The notes beneath the pieces were generated by a model. The model did no database searches. It saw only the letters and a list, made by a program, of their open reading frames with translations, and was not told where the DNA came from. A stretch of 64,000 bases of DNA from Aquipseudomonas guryensis (GTDB lineage Bacteria; Pseudomonadota; Gammaproteobacteria; Pseudomonadales; Pseudomonadaceae), in contig NZ_JACJFN010000006.1 in assembly GCF_014164785.1 (NCBI RefSeq), positions 99,688 through 163,687 of the forward strand, written 5' to 3'. A program made the position numbers and the translations under genes. Of the stretch, positions 8,777-20,666 are shown one piece after another (the first letter of the stretch is position 1; each line of letters begins with the position of its first letter).

Positions 8777-9445
8777 ATGCACGAACAAGATTACGCGCTC
8801 AGCCATGCGCAGGTCGACCAGCAGGAAGTCAGCAAAGTCCTGCGCAATACCTATGGCCTGCTGGCCCTGACCCTGGCCTTCAGCGGCCTGGTTGCTTACT
8901 TCGCCCAGCAGATGAACCTGCCCTACCCCAACATCTTTGTGGTGCTGATCGGCTTCTACGGCCTGTTCTTCCTCACCATGAAGCTGCGCAATTCGGCCTG
9001 GGGCCTGCTGTCGACCTTCGCCCTGACCGGCTTCATGGGTTACACCCTGGGCCCGATCCTCAACCGCTACCTGGGCATGAGTGGCGGCGGTGAAGTCATC
9101 AGCTCGGCCTTCGCCATGACCGCTCTGGTGTTCTTCGGCCTGTCGGCCTACGTGCTGACCACCCGCAAGGACATGAGTTTCCTCGGCGGTTTCATCACCG
9201 CGGGCTTCTTCGTCCTGCTGGGCGCCACGCTGGCCAGCTTCTTCTTCCAGATCAGCGGCCTGCAACTGGCGATCAGCGCCGGCTTCGTGCTGTTCTCCTC
9301 GGCCTGCATCCTGTTCCAGACCAGCGCGATCATCCACGGCGGTGAACGCAACTACATCATGGCTACCATCAGTCTGTATGTATCGATCTACAACCTGTTC
9401 GTCAGCCTGCTGCAGATCTTCGGCATCATGGGCAGCGACGACTAA
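8777..9445 (+). CDS. Bax inhibitor-1/YccA family integral membrane protein
   Basis: 222-residue polytopic membrane protein with about seven hydrophobic helices spread over the whole length. It matches the BI-1/YccA family (LRNTYGLLALTLAFS start, AFAMTALVFFGLSAYVL core, terminal ASLYVSIYNLFVSLLQ-like helix). YccA relatives interact with the FtsH protease in E. coli, and some family members act as pH-gated calcium leaks. The exact role here is not known. The ATG at 8777 is preferred over an upstream in-frame start because CAGGAG lies 8 bases before it. A strong terminator follows directly, so the gene is probably monocistronic. Confidence 0.88.
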   Translation: MHEQDYALSHAQVDQQEVSKVLRNTYGLLALTLAFSGLVAYFAQQMNLPYPNIFVVLIGFYGLFFLTMKLRNSAWGLLSTFALTGFMGYTLGPILNRYLGMSGGGEVISSAFAMTALVFFGLSAYVLTTRKDMSFLGGFITAGFFVLLGATLASFFFQISGLQLAISAGFVLFSSACILFQTSAIIHGGERNYIMATISLYVSIYNLFVSLLQIFGIMGSDD

Positions 9446-9463
9446 GTTGCTTCTGCTGCACAG

Positions 9464-9486
9464 AAGCCCGCTTCGGCGGGCTTTTT
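9464..9486 (+). terminator. intrinsic terminator after the BI-1 family gene
   Basis: The stem AGCCCGC/GCGGGCT with a four-base loop is followed by TTTTT, 18 bases after the stop codon. Confidence 0.9.
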
Positions 9487-9554
9487 CATGCCTGTACAAG
9501 CATCTGCAGCGTTCTGCCTTTATCATGACGGCAGAGTGTTATCGCGGGATTGTC

Positions 9555-9947
9555 ATGAAGTTTGCCATTGCCCTGTTCGCCCCGGCCCACCTGCCCTCCT
9601 CACGCCGCGCCCTGCGCTTTGCCGAGGCGGCGCTTGCGGGCGGGCATGAGATCGTGCGCCTGTTCTTCTATCAGGACGGCGTGCACAGCGCCTCGGCCAA
9701 TACGGTGAATGCCCAGGACGAAGTGGATCTGCCGGCCGAGTGGCGCGCCTTCGTCGAACAACAAGGGCTGGATGCCGTGGTGTGCATTGCTGCCGCCCTG
9801 CGCCGTGGCGTGCTCAACGAGGAAGAAGCGCAGCGCTACCAGAAGCCGGCCGCCAATCTCTGCGCGCACTGGGAGCTGTCGGGACTGGGTCAGCTGCACG
9901 AAGCCAACCAACTGGCCGACCGCCTGATCTGCTTCGGAGGCCACTGA
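9555..9947 (+). CDS. tusD: sulfurtransferase TusD
   Basis: 130-residue DsrE-family protein, the catalytic subunit of the TusBCD sulfur relay. The complex accepts persulfide sulfur from TusA and hands it to TusE on the way to 2-thiouridine at the tRNA wobble position. The expected conserved cysteine is visible in VVCIAAALRRGV near residue 77. It is the first gene of tusDCBE. Its stop overlaps the tusC start (TGATG), which indicates translational coupling. The ATG at 9555 was chosen because the family starts with MKFAIALFAPA; the open frame upstream is only read-through. Confidence 0.93.
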   Translation: MKFAIALFAPAHLPSSRRALRFAEAALAGGHEIVRLFFYQDGVHSASANTVNAQDEVDLPAEWRAFVEQQGLDAVVCIAAALRRGVLNEEEAQRYQKPAANLCAHWELSGLGQLHEANQLADRLICFGGH

Positions 9948-10306
9948 TGAGCAAATCCCTATTGATCATCAGTCGCCAGGCCCCCTGGGCCGGCCCCAGC
10001 GCCCGCGAAGCACTGGACATAGCCCTGGCTGGTGGTGCCTTCGATCTGCCGCTGGGTTTGCTGTTTCTCGATGACGGGGTGTTCCAACTCCTGCCGCAGC
10101 AGCAACCCGCCGCTCTGCAGCAGAAGGATCTGACCGCCAATCTGCAGGCCCTGCCGATGTTCGGCGTCGAATCGCTGTATGTCGCCAGCCGCAGCCTCAG
10201 CGAACGTGGCCTCAGTGAACAGCCCCTGGTATTGCCGGTGGAGCAGCTCGACGACAGCCAATTGACCCTGCTTATCGACCGCTACGACCAAGTGATCACG
10301 ATCTGA
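9947..10306 (+). CDS. tusC: sulfurtransferase complex subunit TusC
   Basis: 119-residue DsrF-like protein beginning MSKSLLIISRQAPW and containing the family's LGLLFLDDGVFQL segment. It is a structural partner of TusD and TusB in the hexameric sulfur carrier. It lacks the catalytic cysteine, as expected for this subunit. The start codon overlaps the tusD stop and its own stop overlaps the tusB start by one base, so the subunits are made in a coupled way. Confidence 0.92.
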   Translation: MSKSLLIISRQAPWAGPSAREALDIALAGGAFDLPLGLLFLDDGVFQLLPQQQPAALQQKDLTANLQALPMFGVESLYVASRSLSERGLSEQPLVLPVEQLDDSQLTLLIDRYDQVITI

Positions 10307-10605
10307 TGGCCACCCTGCACCTGCTTTCCCATTCGCCCTTCAGCGACAGCCGTTTCGCCAGTTGCCTGCGCCTGCTTGGCCCGCAGGACGGCCTGCTGCT
10401 CAGCGGTGACGCCGTGTATGCCCTACAGCCCAACACCGTTCAACTGCAGGCCTTGCAGCTGATGCCGGAAAGCATCGCCCTGTACGCCCTCGACGAAGAC
10501 CTGCAAGCGCGCCATCTACAAGTGCCAGACCGCGCCCAGGCAGTCGATTACCCCGCCTTTGTCGAGCTGTGCACCACCTACGCCAAGGTCAACAGCTGGC
10601 TATGA
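10306..10605 (+). CDS. tusB: sulfurtransferase complex subunit TusB
   Basis: 99-residue DsrH-like protein starting MATLHLLSHSPF, with the family's DGLLLSGDAVYAL stretch. It completes the TusBCD complex. Its length fits the family (about 95-100 residues). The gene overlaps both neighbours (one base with tusC, ATGA with tusE). Confidence 0.92.
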   Translation: MATLHLLSHSPFSDSRFASCLRLLGPQDGLLLSGDAVYALQPNTVQLQALQLMPESIALYALDEDLQARHLQVPDRAQAVDYPAFVELCTTYAKVNSWL

Positions 10606-10937
10606 GCAACCTGATCGTCGATGGCCGCAGCATCGCCTTGGACAAGGATGGCTACCTGGCCGAGCTGGACGACTGGTCGCCCGCTGCCGCCGAGGCTCTA
10701 GCTACCGCTGAAGACCTGCAGCTGAGTGCCGAACACTGGGAAATCCTCGAGCTGCTGCGCGCCTTCTACGCCGAGTTCCAGCTGTCGCCGGCCACCCGCC
10801 CGCTGATCAAGTATGTGGCCCTCAAGCTCGGTCCGGAAAAGGGCAACAGCTTGCACCTCAACCGCCTGTTCAAGGGCACGCCCGCCAAGCTCGCCGCCAA
10901 GCTGGCTGGCCTGCCAAAACCGACCAACTGCCTGTGA
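10602..10937 (+). CDS. tusE: sulfur relay protein TusE/DsrC
   Basis: 111 residues of the DsrC/TusE family. It receives persulfide from TusD on its near-terminal cysteine (NCL at the C-terminus) and delivers it to MnmA, which is also encoded in this window at 27889-29016. The family motif around GNSLHLNRLFKG is present. The alternative longer frame starting at 10569 would run inside tusB and is rejected because the family starts at MSNLIVDGR. The ATG overlaps the tusB stop. Confidence 0.94.
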   Translation: MSNLIVDGRSIALDKDGYLAELDDWSPAAAEALATAEDLQLSAEHWEILELLRAFYAEFQLSPATRPLIKYVALKLGPEKGNSLHLNRLFKGTPAKLAAKLAGLPKPTNCL

Positions 10938-10948
10938 AAGTAGCGCCC

Positions 10949-11935
10949 ATGATTCTCGTAGCTCCCCCGGAACATCCTTTCGCCCAGTTCGTGCGCATCC
11001 TCGGCAAGGGCAAGCGCGGCGCGCGCAACATGAGCCGCGAGGAAGCCCGCGAAGCCATGGGCCTACTGCTCGACGACAAGGTCGAGGACACCCAGCTCGG
11101 TGCCTTTCTCATGCTGCTGCGACACAAGGAGGAAAGCGCCGAGGAACTGGCCGGTTTCACCGAGGCCCTACGTGAACGTCTGGTGACGCCGCCGATTGCA
11201 GTCGACCTGGACTGGCCCAGCTATGCCGGTAAGAAGCGCCACCTGCCCTGGTTCCTCCTGGCCGTCAAAGCCCTGGCCGCCAGCGGCGTGCGCATCCATC
11301 TGCACGGCGGCGGCGCGCACACCGCCGGACGCCTGTACAGCGAGCAGCTGCTGGAATCGCTCGCCATCCCGATCTGCCAGTCGTGGGAAGAAGTGGCCGA
11401 GAATCTGGATCGCCACAACCTGGCCTTCACCCCGCTGGGCGCCTGGGCGCCACAGTTGCAACGGATGATCGACCTGCGCAACACCCTCGGCCTGCGCTCG
11501 CCGATTCACTCGCTGGCACGCATCCTCAACCCACTCGGGGCGCGTTGCGTGATGCAGAGCATCTTCCATCCCGGCTACCAGGCCACGCACCGCGAGGCCA
11601 GCCAGTTGCTCGGCGACACAGCCATCGTGATCAAGGGCGAAGGTGGTGAGATCGAGGTCAACCCGGACGGCCAATGCCACTTGTACGGCACCGCCGGTGG
11701 CGAGAACTGGGACGAGGAGTGGCCGGCGCTGTCCGCCCAGCGCCACGTCAAGCCAGAGCAGCTTGACCCGGCACATCTGCTGGCCTTCTGGAATGGCGAG
11801 GCGGAAGACGCCTATGGCCGCCTGGCGGTGCTCAGCACCATTGCCCTGGGTTTACGCGCTCTGGGCGAGCCGAGCGAGAGCGCACTCGCCCGTGCGCAGA
11901 GAGTCTGGGACACGCGCCTTCAAACGTCCGCCTGA
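10949..11935 (+). CDS. YbiB/TrpD2-like glycosyltransferase-family protein
   Basis: 328 residues related to anthranilate phosphoribosyltransferase (TrpD), in the YbiB/TrpD2 branch. The N-terminal helical domain (ARNMSREEAREAMGLLLDD) and the phosphoribosyl-transferase-like body (GVRIHLHGGG, LGLRSPIHSLARILNPLGA) are both visible. TrpD2 proteins bind nucleic acids and are thought to act in the DNA-damage response, not in tryptophan synthesis. The absence of other trp genes here agrees. The ATG at 10949 is preferred; a GTG at 10934 overlaps the tusE stop and would add five residues. The last 16 bases overlap the convergent cysG 3' end. Confidence 0.82.
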   Translation: MILVAPPEHPFAQFVRILGKGKRGARNMSREEAREAMGLLLDDKVEDTQLGAFLMLLRHKEESAEELAGFTEALRERLVTPPIAVDLDWPSYAGKKRHLPWFLLAVKALAASGVRIHLHGGGAHTAGRLYSEQLLESLAIPICQSWEEVAENLDRHNLAFTPLGAWAPQLQRMIDLRNTLGLRSPIHSLARILNPLGARCVMQSIFHPGYQATHREASQLLGDTAIVIKGEGGEIEVNPDGQCHLYGTAGGENWDEEWPALSAQRHVKPEQLDPAHLLAFWNGEAEDAYGRLAVLSTIALGLRALGEPSESALARAQRVWDTRLQTSA

Positions 11936-13311
11936 GCGCCTTCAAACCAGGCCAGCTTCTCGCGTAGCTGCACCACCTCACCGACTATCACCAGGGTCGG
12001 CGCATGCACCTCATGCTCGGCCACCAACTGCGGCAGGTTGGCCAGAGTCCCGGTAAAGACTCGCTGATTCTGTGTAGTGCCCTGCTGCACCAGCGCCGCC
12101 GGAGTATCCGCCGCGCGACCATGGCGAATCAGCTCGGCGCAGATGGCTGGCAGCCCGACCAGGCCCATGTAGAACACCAGGGTTTGCCCCGGCGCACTCA
12201 GCTCGCCCCAAGGCAGGTTGCTGCTGCCGTCTTTGAGATGGCCGGTGACGAAACGCACCGATTGCGCATGGTCGCGATGGGTCAGCGGAATTCCCGCATA
12301 GGCCGCGCAGCCCGATGCCGCAGTAATCCCCGGCACCACCTGGAACGGGATGCCGTGGGCCGCCAGCTCCTCGATTTCCTCGCCGCCGCGGCCGAAGATG
12401 AACGGGTCGCCACCCTTGAGGCGCAACACCCGCTTACCCTGCTTGGCCAGGTCGACCAAACGCTGGTTGATCTGCTCCTGCGGCACGGCATGTTCTGAGC
12501 GCTGCTTGCCAACGTAGATGCGGTCGGCATCACGGCGGCACAGGTCGACGATGGCCGGCGCCACCAGACGGTCATACAGCACCACATCGGCCTGCTGCAT
12601 CAGGCGCAGGGCGCGGAAGGTCAGCAGATCCGGATCACCGGGGCCAGCACCGACTAGGTAAACCTCACCCAGGGCACGCGGGGCAATGCCAGCGATCTTC
12701 GCCTCGAGCTGACGCTCGCCCTCACCCAGCTTGCCGGCGAATACGCTTTCGGCGATCTGCCCCTGGAACACGTCTTCCCAGAACACCCGGCGCTGCTGCA
12801 CATCGGGAAACAGGCCACGCACCTGGGCACGGAATTTCTTCGCCAGCCCGGCCAGTTGGCCATAGGTGGCGGGAATCCAGGTCTCGATCTTGGCGCGAAT
12901 CAACCGTGCCAACACCGGCGCATCACCGCCACTGGTGATGGCGACAATCAGCGGCGAGCGGTCGACGATGGCCGGGAAGATCACACTGCACAGCTTCGGC
13001 GCATCCACCACATTGACCGGAATGCCACGTACCTGAGCCTGGGCGGAAATCTGCGCATTCAACGGCTCATTGTCGGTAGCGGCAATCACCAGGCACACCC
13101 CATCCAGATCATCCGCCTGGTAGCCACGCTGCAAAACCTGGGCACTCGGCCCGGCCAGCTCGCGCAACTCGTCACGAATCTCCGGAGCCACCACGCGCAA
13201 GACCGCACCCGACTCGACCAGCAGCCGCGCCTTGCGCAGCGCCACTTCGCCACCGCCGACAACCAGTACCAGGCGATCCTGCAGTTTGTGGAACAGGGGA
13301 AGAAAATCCAT
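11920..13311 (-). CDS. cysG: siroheme synthase CysG
   Basis: 463-residue trifunctional enzyme making siroheme, the cofactor of sulfite and nitrite reductases, from uroporphyrinogen III. The N-terminal half (about 1-205) is the NAD-dependent precorrin-2 dehydrogenase/ferrochelatase with the dinucleotide motif VVGGGEVALRKA. The C-terminal half is the SAM-dependent methyltransferase with VGAGPGDPDLLT, GGDPFIFGRGGEE and VPGITAASG. Length and domain order match full-length CysG. It is the last gene of the minus-strand cluster. A terminator lies between serS and cysG, so it may also have its own promoter or depend on read-through. It overlaps the convergent YbiB-like gene by 16 bases. Confidence 0.96.
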   Translation of the reverse strand: MDFLPLFHKLQDRLVLVVGGGEVALRKARLLVESGAVLRVVAPEIRDELRELAGPSAQVLQRGYQADDLDGVCLVIAATDNEPLNAQISAQAQVRGIPVNVVDAPKLCSVIFPAIVDRSPLIVAITSGGDAPVLARLIRAKIETWIPATYGQLAGLAKKFRAQVRGLFPDVQQRRVFWEDVFQGQIAESVFAGKLGEGERQLEAKIAGIAPRALGEVYLVGAGPGDPDLLTFRALRLMQQADVVLYDRLVAPAIVDLCRRDADRIYVGKQRSEHAVPQEQINQRLVDLAKQGKRVLRLKGGDPFIFGRGGEEIEELAAHGIPFQVVPGITAASGCAAYAGIPLTHRDHAQSVRFVTGHLKDGSSNLPWGELSAPGQTLVFYMGLVGLPAICAELIRHGRAADTPAALVQQGTTQNQRVFTGTLANLPQLVAEHEVHAPTLVIVGEVVQLREKLAWFEGAQADV

Positions 13312-13329
13312 GGCGCATGCTCTCGATCA

Positions 13330-13364
13330 GACAAAACAAAACGGGGCAGCACTGGCCACCCCGT
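13330..13364 (-). terminator. terminator after serS
   Basis: On the minus strand ACGGGG pairs with CCCCGT around a 12-base loop and is followed by TTTGTTTTGT (forward 13331-13340). It lies between the serS stop and the cysG start and would reduce transcription into cysG. Confidence 0.65.
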
Positions 13365-13385
13365 ATTCTGCAACTTAGGTCCGGC

Positions 13386-14666
<1,281 letters not shown>

Positions 14667-14684
14667 GGGATGTTCTCGTCTAGA

Positions 14685-15059
14685 TCAGAGCTTGGTTAAT
14701 GTCAGGCCGGCCCAGGTGGCGAGCAGACCGCCCAGCACGCTGGCAGTCGCATAGCCGATGGCCAGCGGTGCCTGGCCGCTTTCCAGCAGGCGCAGCGTGT
14801 CGAGGGAGAAGGATGAAAAAGTGGTCAGGCCGCCAAGGAAGCCCACCATCAGCCCGGCGCGCAGCTCCAGCGGCACCTCGGGGCGCAGCAGAAACAGGCC
14901 GTACAGATAGCCGATCAGCAGGCAGCCGATAATATTGACCGCCAGGGTAGCGCCATAGAAGTGCTGCGGCCAGTTCGCGCTGACCCAGTTGCTGGTAAAG
15001 AAACGCAGCAGGGTACCAACCATGCCGCCCAACGCGACCGCGATGACCACACCGATCAT
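14685..15059 (-). CDS. crcB: fluoride ion exporter CrcB/Fluc
   Basis: 124-residue four-helix membrane protein of the dual-topology fluoride channel family. Family signatures are GGMVGTLLRF near the N-terminus, VNIIGCLLIGYLYG, and GFLGGLTTFSSFS in the third helix. It exports toxic fluoride and probably works as a homodimer, since only one copy is visible. Its start overlaps the rarA stop (ATGA), so it is expressed within the ftsK-lolA-rarA-crcB-serS run and not behind a separate fluoride riboswitch. Confidence 0.94.
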   Translation of the reverse strand: MIGVVIAVALGGMVGTLLRFFTSNWVSANWPQHFYGATLAVNIIGCLLIGYLYGLFLLRPEVPLELRAGLMVGFLGGLTTFSSFSLDTLRLLESGQAPLAIGYATASVLGGLLATWAGLTLTKL

Positions 15060-16381
15060 GGCTTTCTCCGTTTGCGCGGGCTGGCGGCATCCAGCGCGGC
15101 AAGATGTGCCAGTTTGTCGCGAATCTTCAGTTCCAGGCCACGCGGCACCGGCTGATAGTAAGCCTGCGGCTCGAGCTGCTCGGGGAAATAGTCCTCGCCG
15201 GCGGCGTAGGCATCCGGCTCGTCATGGGCGTAGCGGTATTCATCGCCGTAGCCGAGTTCCTTCATCAACTTGGTCGGGGCATTACGCAGGTGCAGGGGCA
15301 CTTCCAGCGAGCCGTGTTCGGCAGCATCGCGCATGGCGGCCTTGAAGCCCATGTACACGGCGTTGCTCTTCGGCGCGCAGGCCAGGTAGACAATGGCCTG
15401 AGCCACGGCCAGCTCGCCTTCCGGGCTGCCCAGGCGTTCCTGCACATCCCAGGCGTTGAGGCACAGAGTCAGGGCACGCGGGTCGGCGTTGCCGATGTCC
15501 TCGCTGGCCATGCGCACCACGCGCCGGGCCAGGTACAGCGGGTCGCAGCCCCCGTCGAGCATGCGCGCGTACCAGTACAGCGCACCGTCCGGGTTGGAGC
15601 CGCGCACCGATTTGTGCAGCGCGGAAATCTGGTCGTAGAACGCCTCGCCACCCTTGTCGAAACGCCGGCGACTGTCGCCGAGCAGGTTCTGCAGCAGTTC
15701 GGGAGCGATCTCGCTGCCGTCCTCGGCCAGATCGGCGGCATTTTCCAGCAGGTTGAGCAGGCGTCGACCGTCACCATCGGCGGCAGCCAGGAGGATCTGA
15801 AAGCTCTCTTCCGGCAGGCTCAGGCGCTGTTTGCCCAGGCCCTTCTCCTCCGTCAGCGCACGCTGCACCAGCTTACGCATGGCGGCCTCATCCAGGCTTT
15901 TCAGCACATAGACACGGGCGCGCGAGAGCAGCGCGTTGTTCAGCTCGAAGGAAGGGTTCTCGGTGGTCGCACCGATAAAGATCAGCGTGCCATCTTCCAC
16001 ATAGGGCAGAAAGGCATCCTGCTGGCTCTTGTTGAAGCGATGCACTTCGTCGACGAAGAGGATGGTGCGCCGGCCGTACTGGGCGGCCTGCTGCTTGGCC
16101 ACTTCCACCGATTGACGGATTTCCTTGACCCCAGACAGTACTGCGGAAATCGTTTCGAAGTGCGCCTCGGAGACCTGCGCCAGCAGCCTGGCCAGGGTGG
16201 TCTTGCCGACCCCAGGCGGGCCCCAGAAGATCATCGAGTGCAGCGCACCTTGCTCCAGCGCCTCGCGCAGCGGCTTGCCGTGGCCCAGCACATGCTCCTG
16301 ACCGACGTACTCGTCCAGGCTGGTCGCGCGCAAACGCGCGGCCAGGGGCTGGGCGACGGGGGCGGAGCGAAACAGATCCAT
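15056..16381 (-). CDS. rarA: replication-associated recombination protein RarA (MgsA)
   Basis: 441-residue AAA+ ATPase related to clamp-loader subunits and RuvB, acting at stalled replication forks. Visible features are Walker A GPPGVGKTTLARL (about residues 53-65), Walker B LFVDEVHRF, a sensor region ATTENPSFELN, and the C-terminal tetramerisation part with ALYWYARMLDGGCDPLYLARR. The length fits RarA/MgsA/WRNIP1. The gene follows lolA closely and overlaps crcB, as in other pseudomonads. Confidence 0.95.
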   Translation of the reverse strand: MDLFRSAPVAQPLAARLRATSLDEYVGQEHVLGHGKPLREALEQGALHSMIFWGPPGVGKTTLARLLAQVSEAHFETISAVLSGVKEIRQSVEVAKQQAAQYGRRTILFVDEVHRFNKSQQDAFLPYVEDGTLIFIGATTENPSFELNNALLSRARVYVLKSLDEAAMRKLVQRALTEEKGLGKQRLSLPEESFQILLAAADGDGRRLLNLLENAADLAEDGSEIAPELLQNLLGDSRRRFDKGGEAFYDQISALHKSVRGSNPDGALYWYARMLDGGCDPLYLARRVVRMASEDIGNADPRALTLCLNAWDVQERLGSPEGELAVAQAIVYLACAPKSNAVYMGFKAAMRDAAEHGSLEVPLHLRNAPTKLMKELGYGDEYRYAHDEPDAYAAGEDYFPEQLEPQAYYQPVPRGLELKIRDKLAHLAALDAASPRKRRKP

Positions 16382-16400
16382 ACCGGGCGGCAGCGGCCTC

Positions 16401-17027
16401 TTATTCCTGGATGACGTCGGCGCCCTCAGGCACGTCGAAGGTGAACAGCGCGGGGTCGAGCTGCTCGTTCATCTTCACGCTGAGGAACAGGATATTGGTG
16501 CGCTGACCGATGCTGTCGATCAGCTGCATGTCGTTGATCACGCCACGGCGGAACGACAGACGCAGGTTGTCGAACAGGGTGTCCTGGGCCTTCGGCTTGA
16601 GCATGAAGTCGACCACTTCACCGGCTTCCTTGAAGCTGATCTCGAAGTTCTCGCGGATCTTCGATACATCACCGGACAGCAGCAGCGCCGGGGTGTGGGT
16701 CAGGCGCTGGTCGAGGCTCTGGATGGTCACCTGCATCAAGTCCGGGTCATACAGCCAGACTTTCTCGCCGTTGGACACCAGCAGTTGCTCCTGCGGCGCA
16801 TCGGTATGCCAGCGGAACAGCCCAGGGCGCTTGAGCGCCAGCTGACCTGCGGTTTCCTGCAGCTGGGTGCCGGTACCGTCGAGGGTCAGCTGGGAGAAAC
16901 GGGCGCTGATGGTCTGCGCCTGGTTGAGCAGTTCAGTCAGGCGTTTGACCGCTGCCTCGTCGTCCGCCTGGGCGGGGATGGCGACAAAGGCCAGGGCGGA
17001 CAGCAACAACATGCGCAACAGTCGCAT
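16401..17027 (-). CDS. lolA: outer-membrane lipoprotein carrier protein LolA
   Basis: 208-residue periplasmic chaperone that ferries lipoproteins from the LolCDE exporter to LolB at the outer membrane. A cleavable signal peptide (MRLLRMLLLSALAFVAIPAQA, cut before DDEA) is followed by the LolA beta-barrel with LALKRPGLFRWHTDAP and GEKVWLYDPDL. The ATG at 17027 was chosen because AAGAGGA lies 5-12 bases before it. An in-frame ATG at 17042 would put the Shine-Dalgarno sequence inside the gene. It is 29 bases after ftsK in the same operon. Confidence 0.94.
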   Translation of the reverse strand: MRLLRMLLLSALAFVAIPAQADDEAAVKRLTELLNQAQTISARFSQLTLDGTGTQLQETAGQLALKRPGLFRWHTDAPQEQLLVSNGEKVWLYDPDLMQVTIQSLDQRLTHTPALLLSGDVSKIRENFEISFKEAGEVVDFMLKPKAQDTLFDNLRLSFRRGVINDMQLIDSIGQRTNILFLSVKMNEQLDPALFTFDVPEGADVIQE

Positions 17028-17056
17028 GGAAATCCTCTTCATAGACAAACTGGAAA

Positions 17057-19462
<2,406 letters not shown>

Positions 19463-19679
19463 AACGCTGCTATTCCTGCGCCCGGAGCGCGACCAACAAT
19501 CAGTTGAAAACGTAAAGTCAGACCATTGTACGGATTTACAGGTCCGATGCCATGTCAGGCACCGGGCGGCACGTTTTACCGCCCTTACTGCTTCGGTGTA
19601 GCATACCGGCCAGCATCTTACGCACCGCTCAATTTGAGCATGCATTCTCTTTTGTGACAAAGGCTTATGAGGTCTTTTT

Positions 19680-20627
19680 ATGAGCGAAGTCAAGCATTCA
19701 CGCCTGATCATCCTGGGCTCCGGCCCTGCCGGCTACACCGCTGCCGTCTATGCCGCCCGCGCCAACCTCAAGCCCGTCATCATCACTGGCATCCAGCCCG
19801 GCGGCCAGCTGACCACCACCACAGAAGTCGACAACTGGCCAGGTGACGTGCACGGCCTGACCGGCCCGGCGCTGATGCAGCGCATGCAGGAACACGCCGA
19901 GCGCTTCGACACCGAGATCGTTTACGACCATATCCACACTGCCGAGTTGCAGCAGAAGCCCTTCACCCTCAAGGGTGACAGCGGCACCTACACCTGCGAC
20001 GCCCTGATCATCGCCACCGGCGCCAGCGCCCAGTACCTCGGCCTGCCGTCAGAAGAAGCTTTCGCCGGCAAGGGCGTATCCGCCTGCGCCACCTGCGACG
20101 GTTTCTTCTACCGCAACCAGGTGGTCTGCGTGATCGGCGGTGGCAACACTGCCGTGGAAGAAGCCCTCTATCTGTCCAACATCGCCAAAGAAGTGCACCT
20201 GATCCATCGCCGCGACAAGCTGCGTTCGGAGAAGATCCTGCAGGACAAGCTGTTCGAGAAGGCCGCCAACGGCAATGTGCGCCTGCACTGGAACCACACC
20301 CTGGACGAAGTGCTGGGCGACGCCAGCGGCGTAACCGGCGTGCGCCTGATCAACACGGCTGACGGCAGCAAGAAAGAACTGCAACTGGCTGGCGTATTCA
20401 TCGCCATCGGTCACAAGCCCAACACCGAGCTGTTTCAGGGCCAACTGGAAATGCGCGACGGCTACCTGCTGGTACAGGGCGGCAACGAAGGCAATGCCAC
20501 CCTGACCAGCATCGACGGCGTGTTTGCTGCTGGCGACGTGGCCGATCACGTCTACCGTCAGGCCATCACCTCGGCTGGCGCCGGCTGCATGGCCGCGCTC
20601 GACGCCGAAAAGTACCTCGACGTCTAA
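19680..20627 (+). CDS. trxB: thioredoxin reductase
   Basis: 315-residue FAD/NADPH disulfide reductase that keeps thioredoxin reduced. The FAD-binding site GSGPAGYTAAVYAARA lies at residues 12-27, the redox-active CATC pair near 136-139, the NADPH site GGGNTAVEEALYLS near 155, and the FAD-binding DGVFAAGDVAD near 280. It is divergent from ftsK across a 217-bp intergenic region that must hold both promoters. aat follows 39 bases downstream. Confidence 0.96.
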   Translation: MSEVKHSRLIILGSGPAGYTAAVYAARANLKPVIITGIQPGGQLTTTTEVDNWPGDVHGLTGPALMQRMQEHAERFDTEIVYDHIHTAELQQKPFTLKGDSGTYTCDALIIATGASAQYLGLPSEEAFAGKGVSACATCDGFFYRNQVVCVIGGGNTAVEEALYLSNIAKEVHLIHRRDKLRSEKILQDKLFEKAANGNVRLHWNHTLDEVLGDASGVTGVRLINTADGSKKELQLAGVFIAIGHKPNTELFQGQLEMRDGYLLVQGGNEGNATLTSIDGVFAAGDVADHVYRQAITSAGAGCMAALDAEKYLDV

Positions 20628-20636
20628 GCCTCAGCA

Positions 20637-20657
20637 GGCGGGCGCCCAGCGCCCGCC
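20637..20657. repeat. GC-rich hairpin between trxB and aat
   Basis: A perfect nine-base inverted repeat (GGCGGGCGC / GCGCCCGCC, loop CCA) lies 10 bases after the trxB stop and ends 9 bases before the aat ATG. No T-tract follows, so it does not look like an ordinary terminator. It may instead stabilise the trxB 3' end or limit aat translation. Confidence 0.6.
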
Positions 20658-20666
20658 CTCCCCCGC

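Noticed and set aside
14685..15059. Fluoride riboswitch for crcB
   Set aside because: crcB overlaps the end of rarA, so no separate leader exists to hold a riboswitch.
19463..19711. N-terminal extension of ftsK
   Set aside because: The residues between the furthest upstream start and the TTG do not resemble FtsK, and the region is the divergent promoter area shared with trxB.
20637..20657. Hairpin as terminator of trxB
   Set aside because: No T-tract follows on either strand. It is described instead as a possible stability or translation element.
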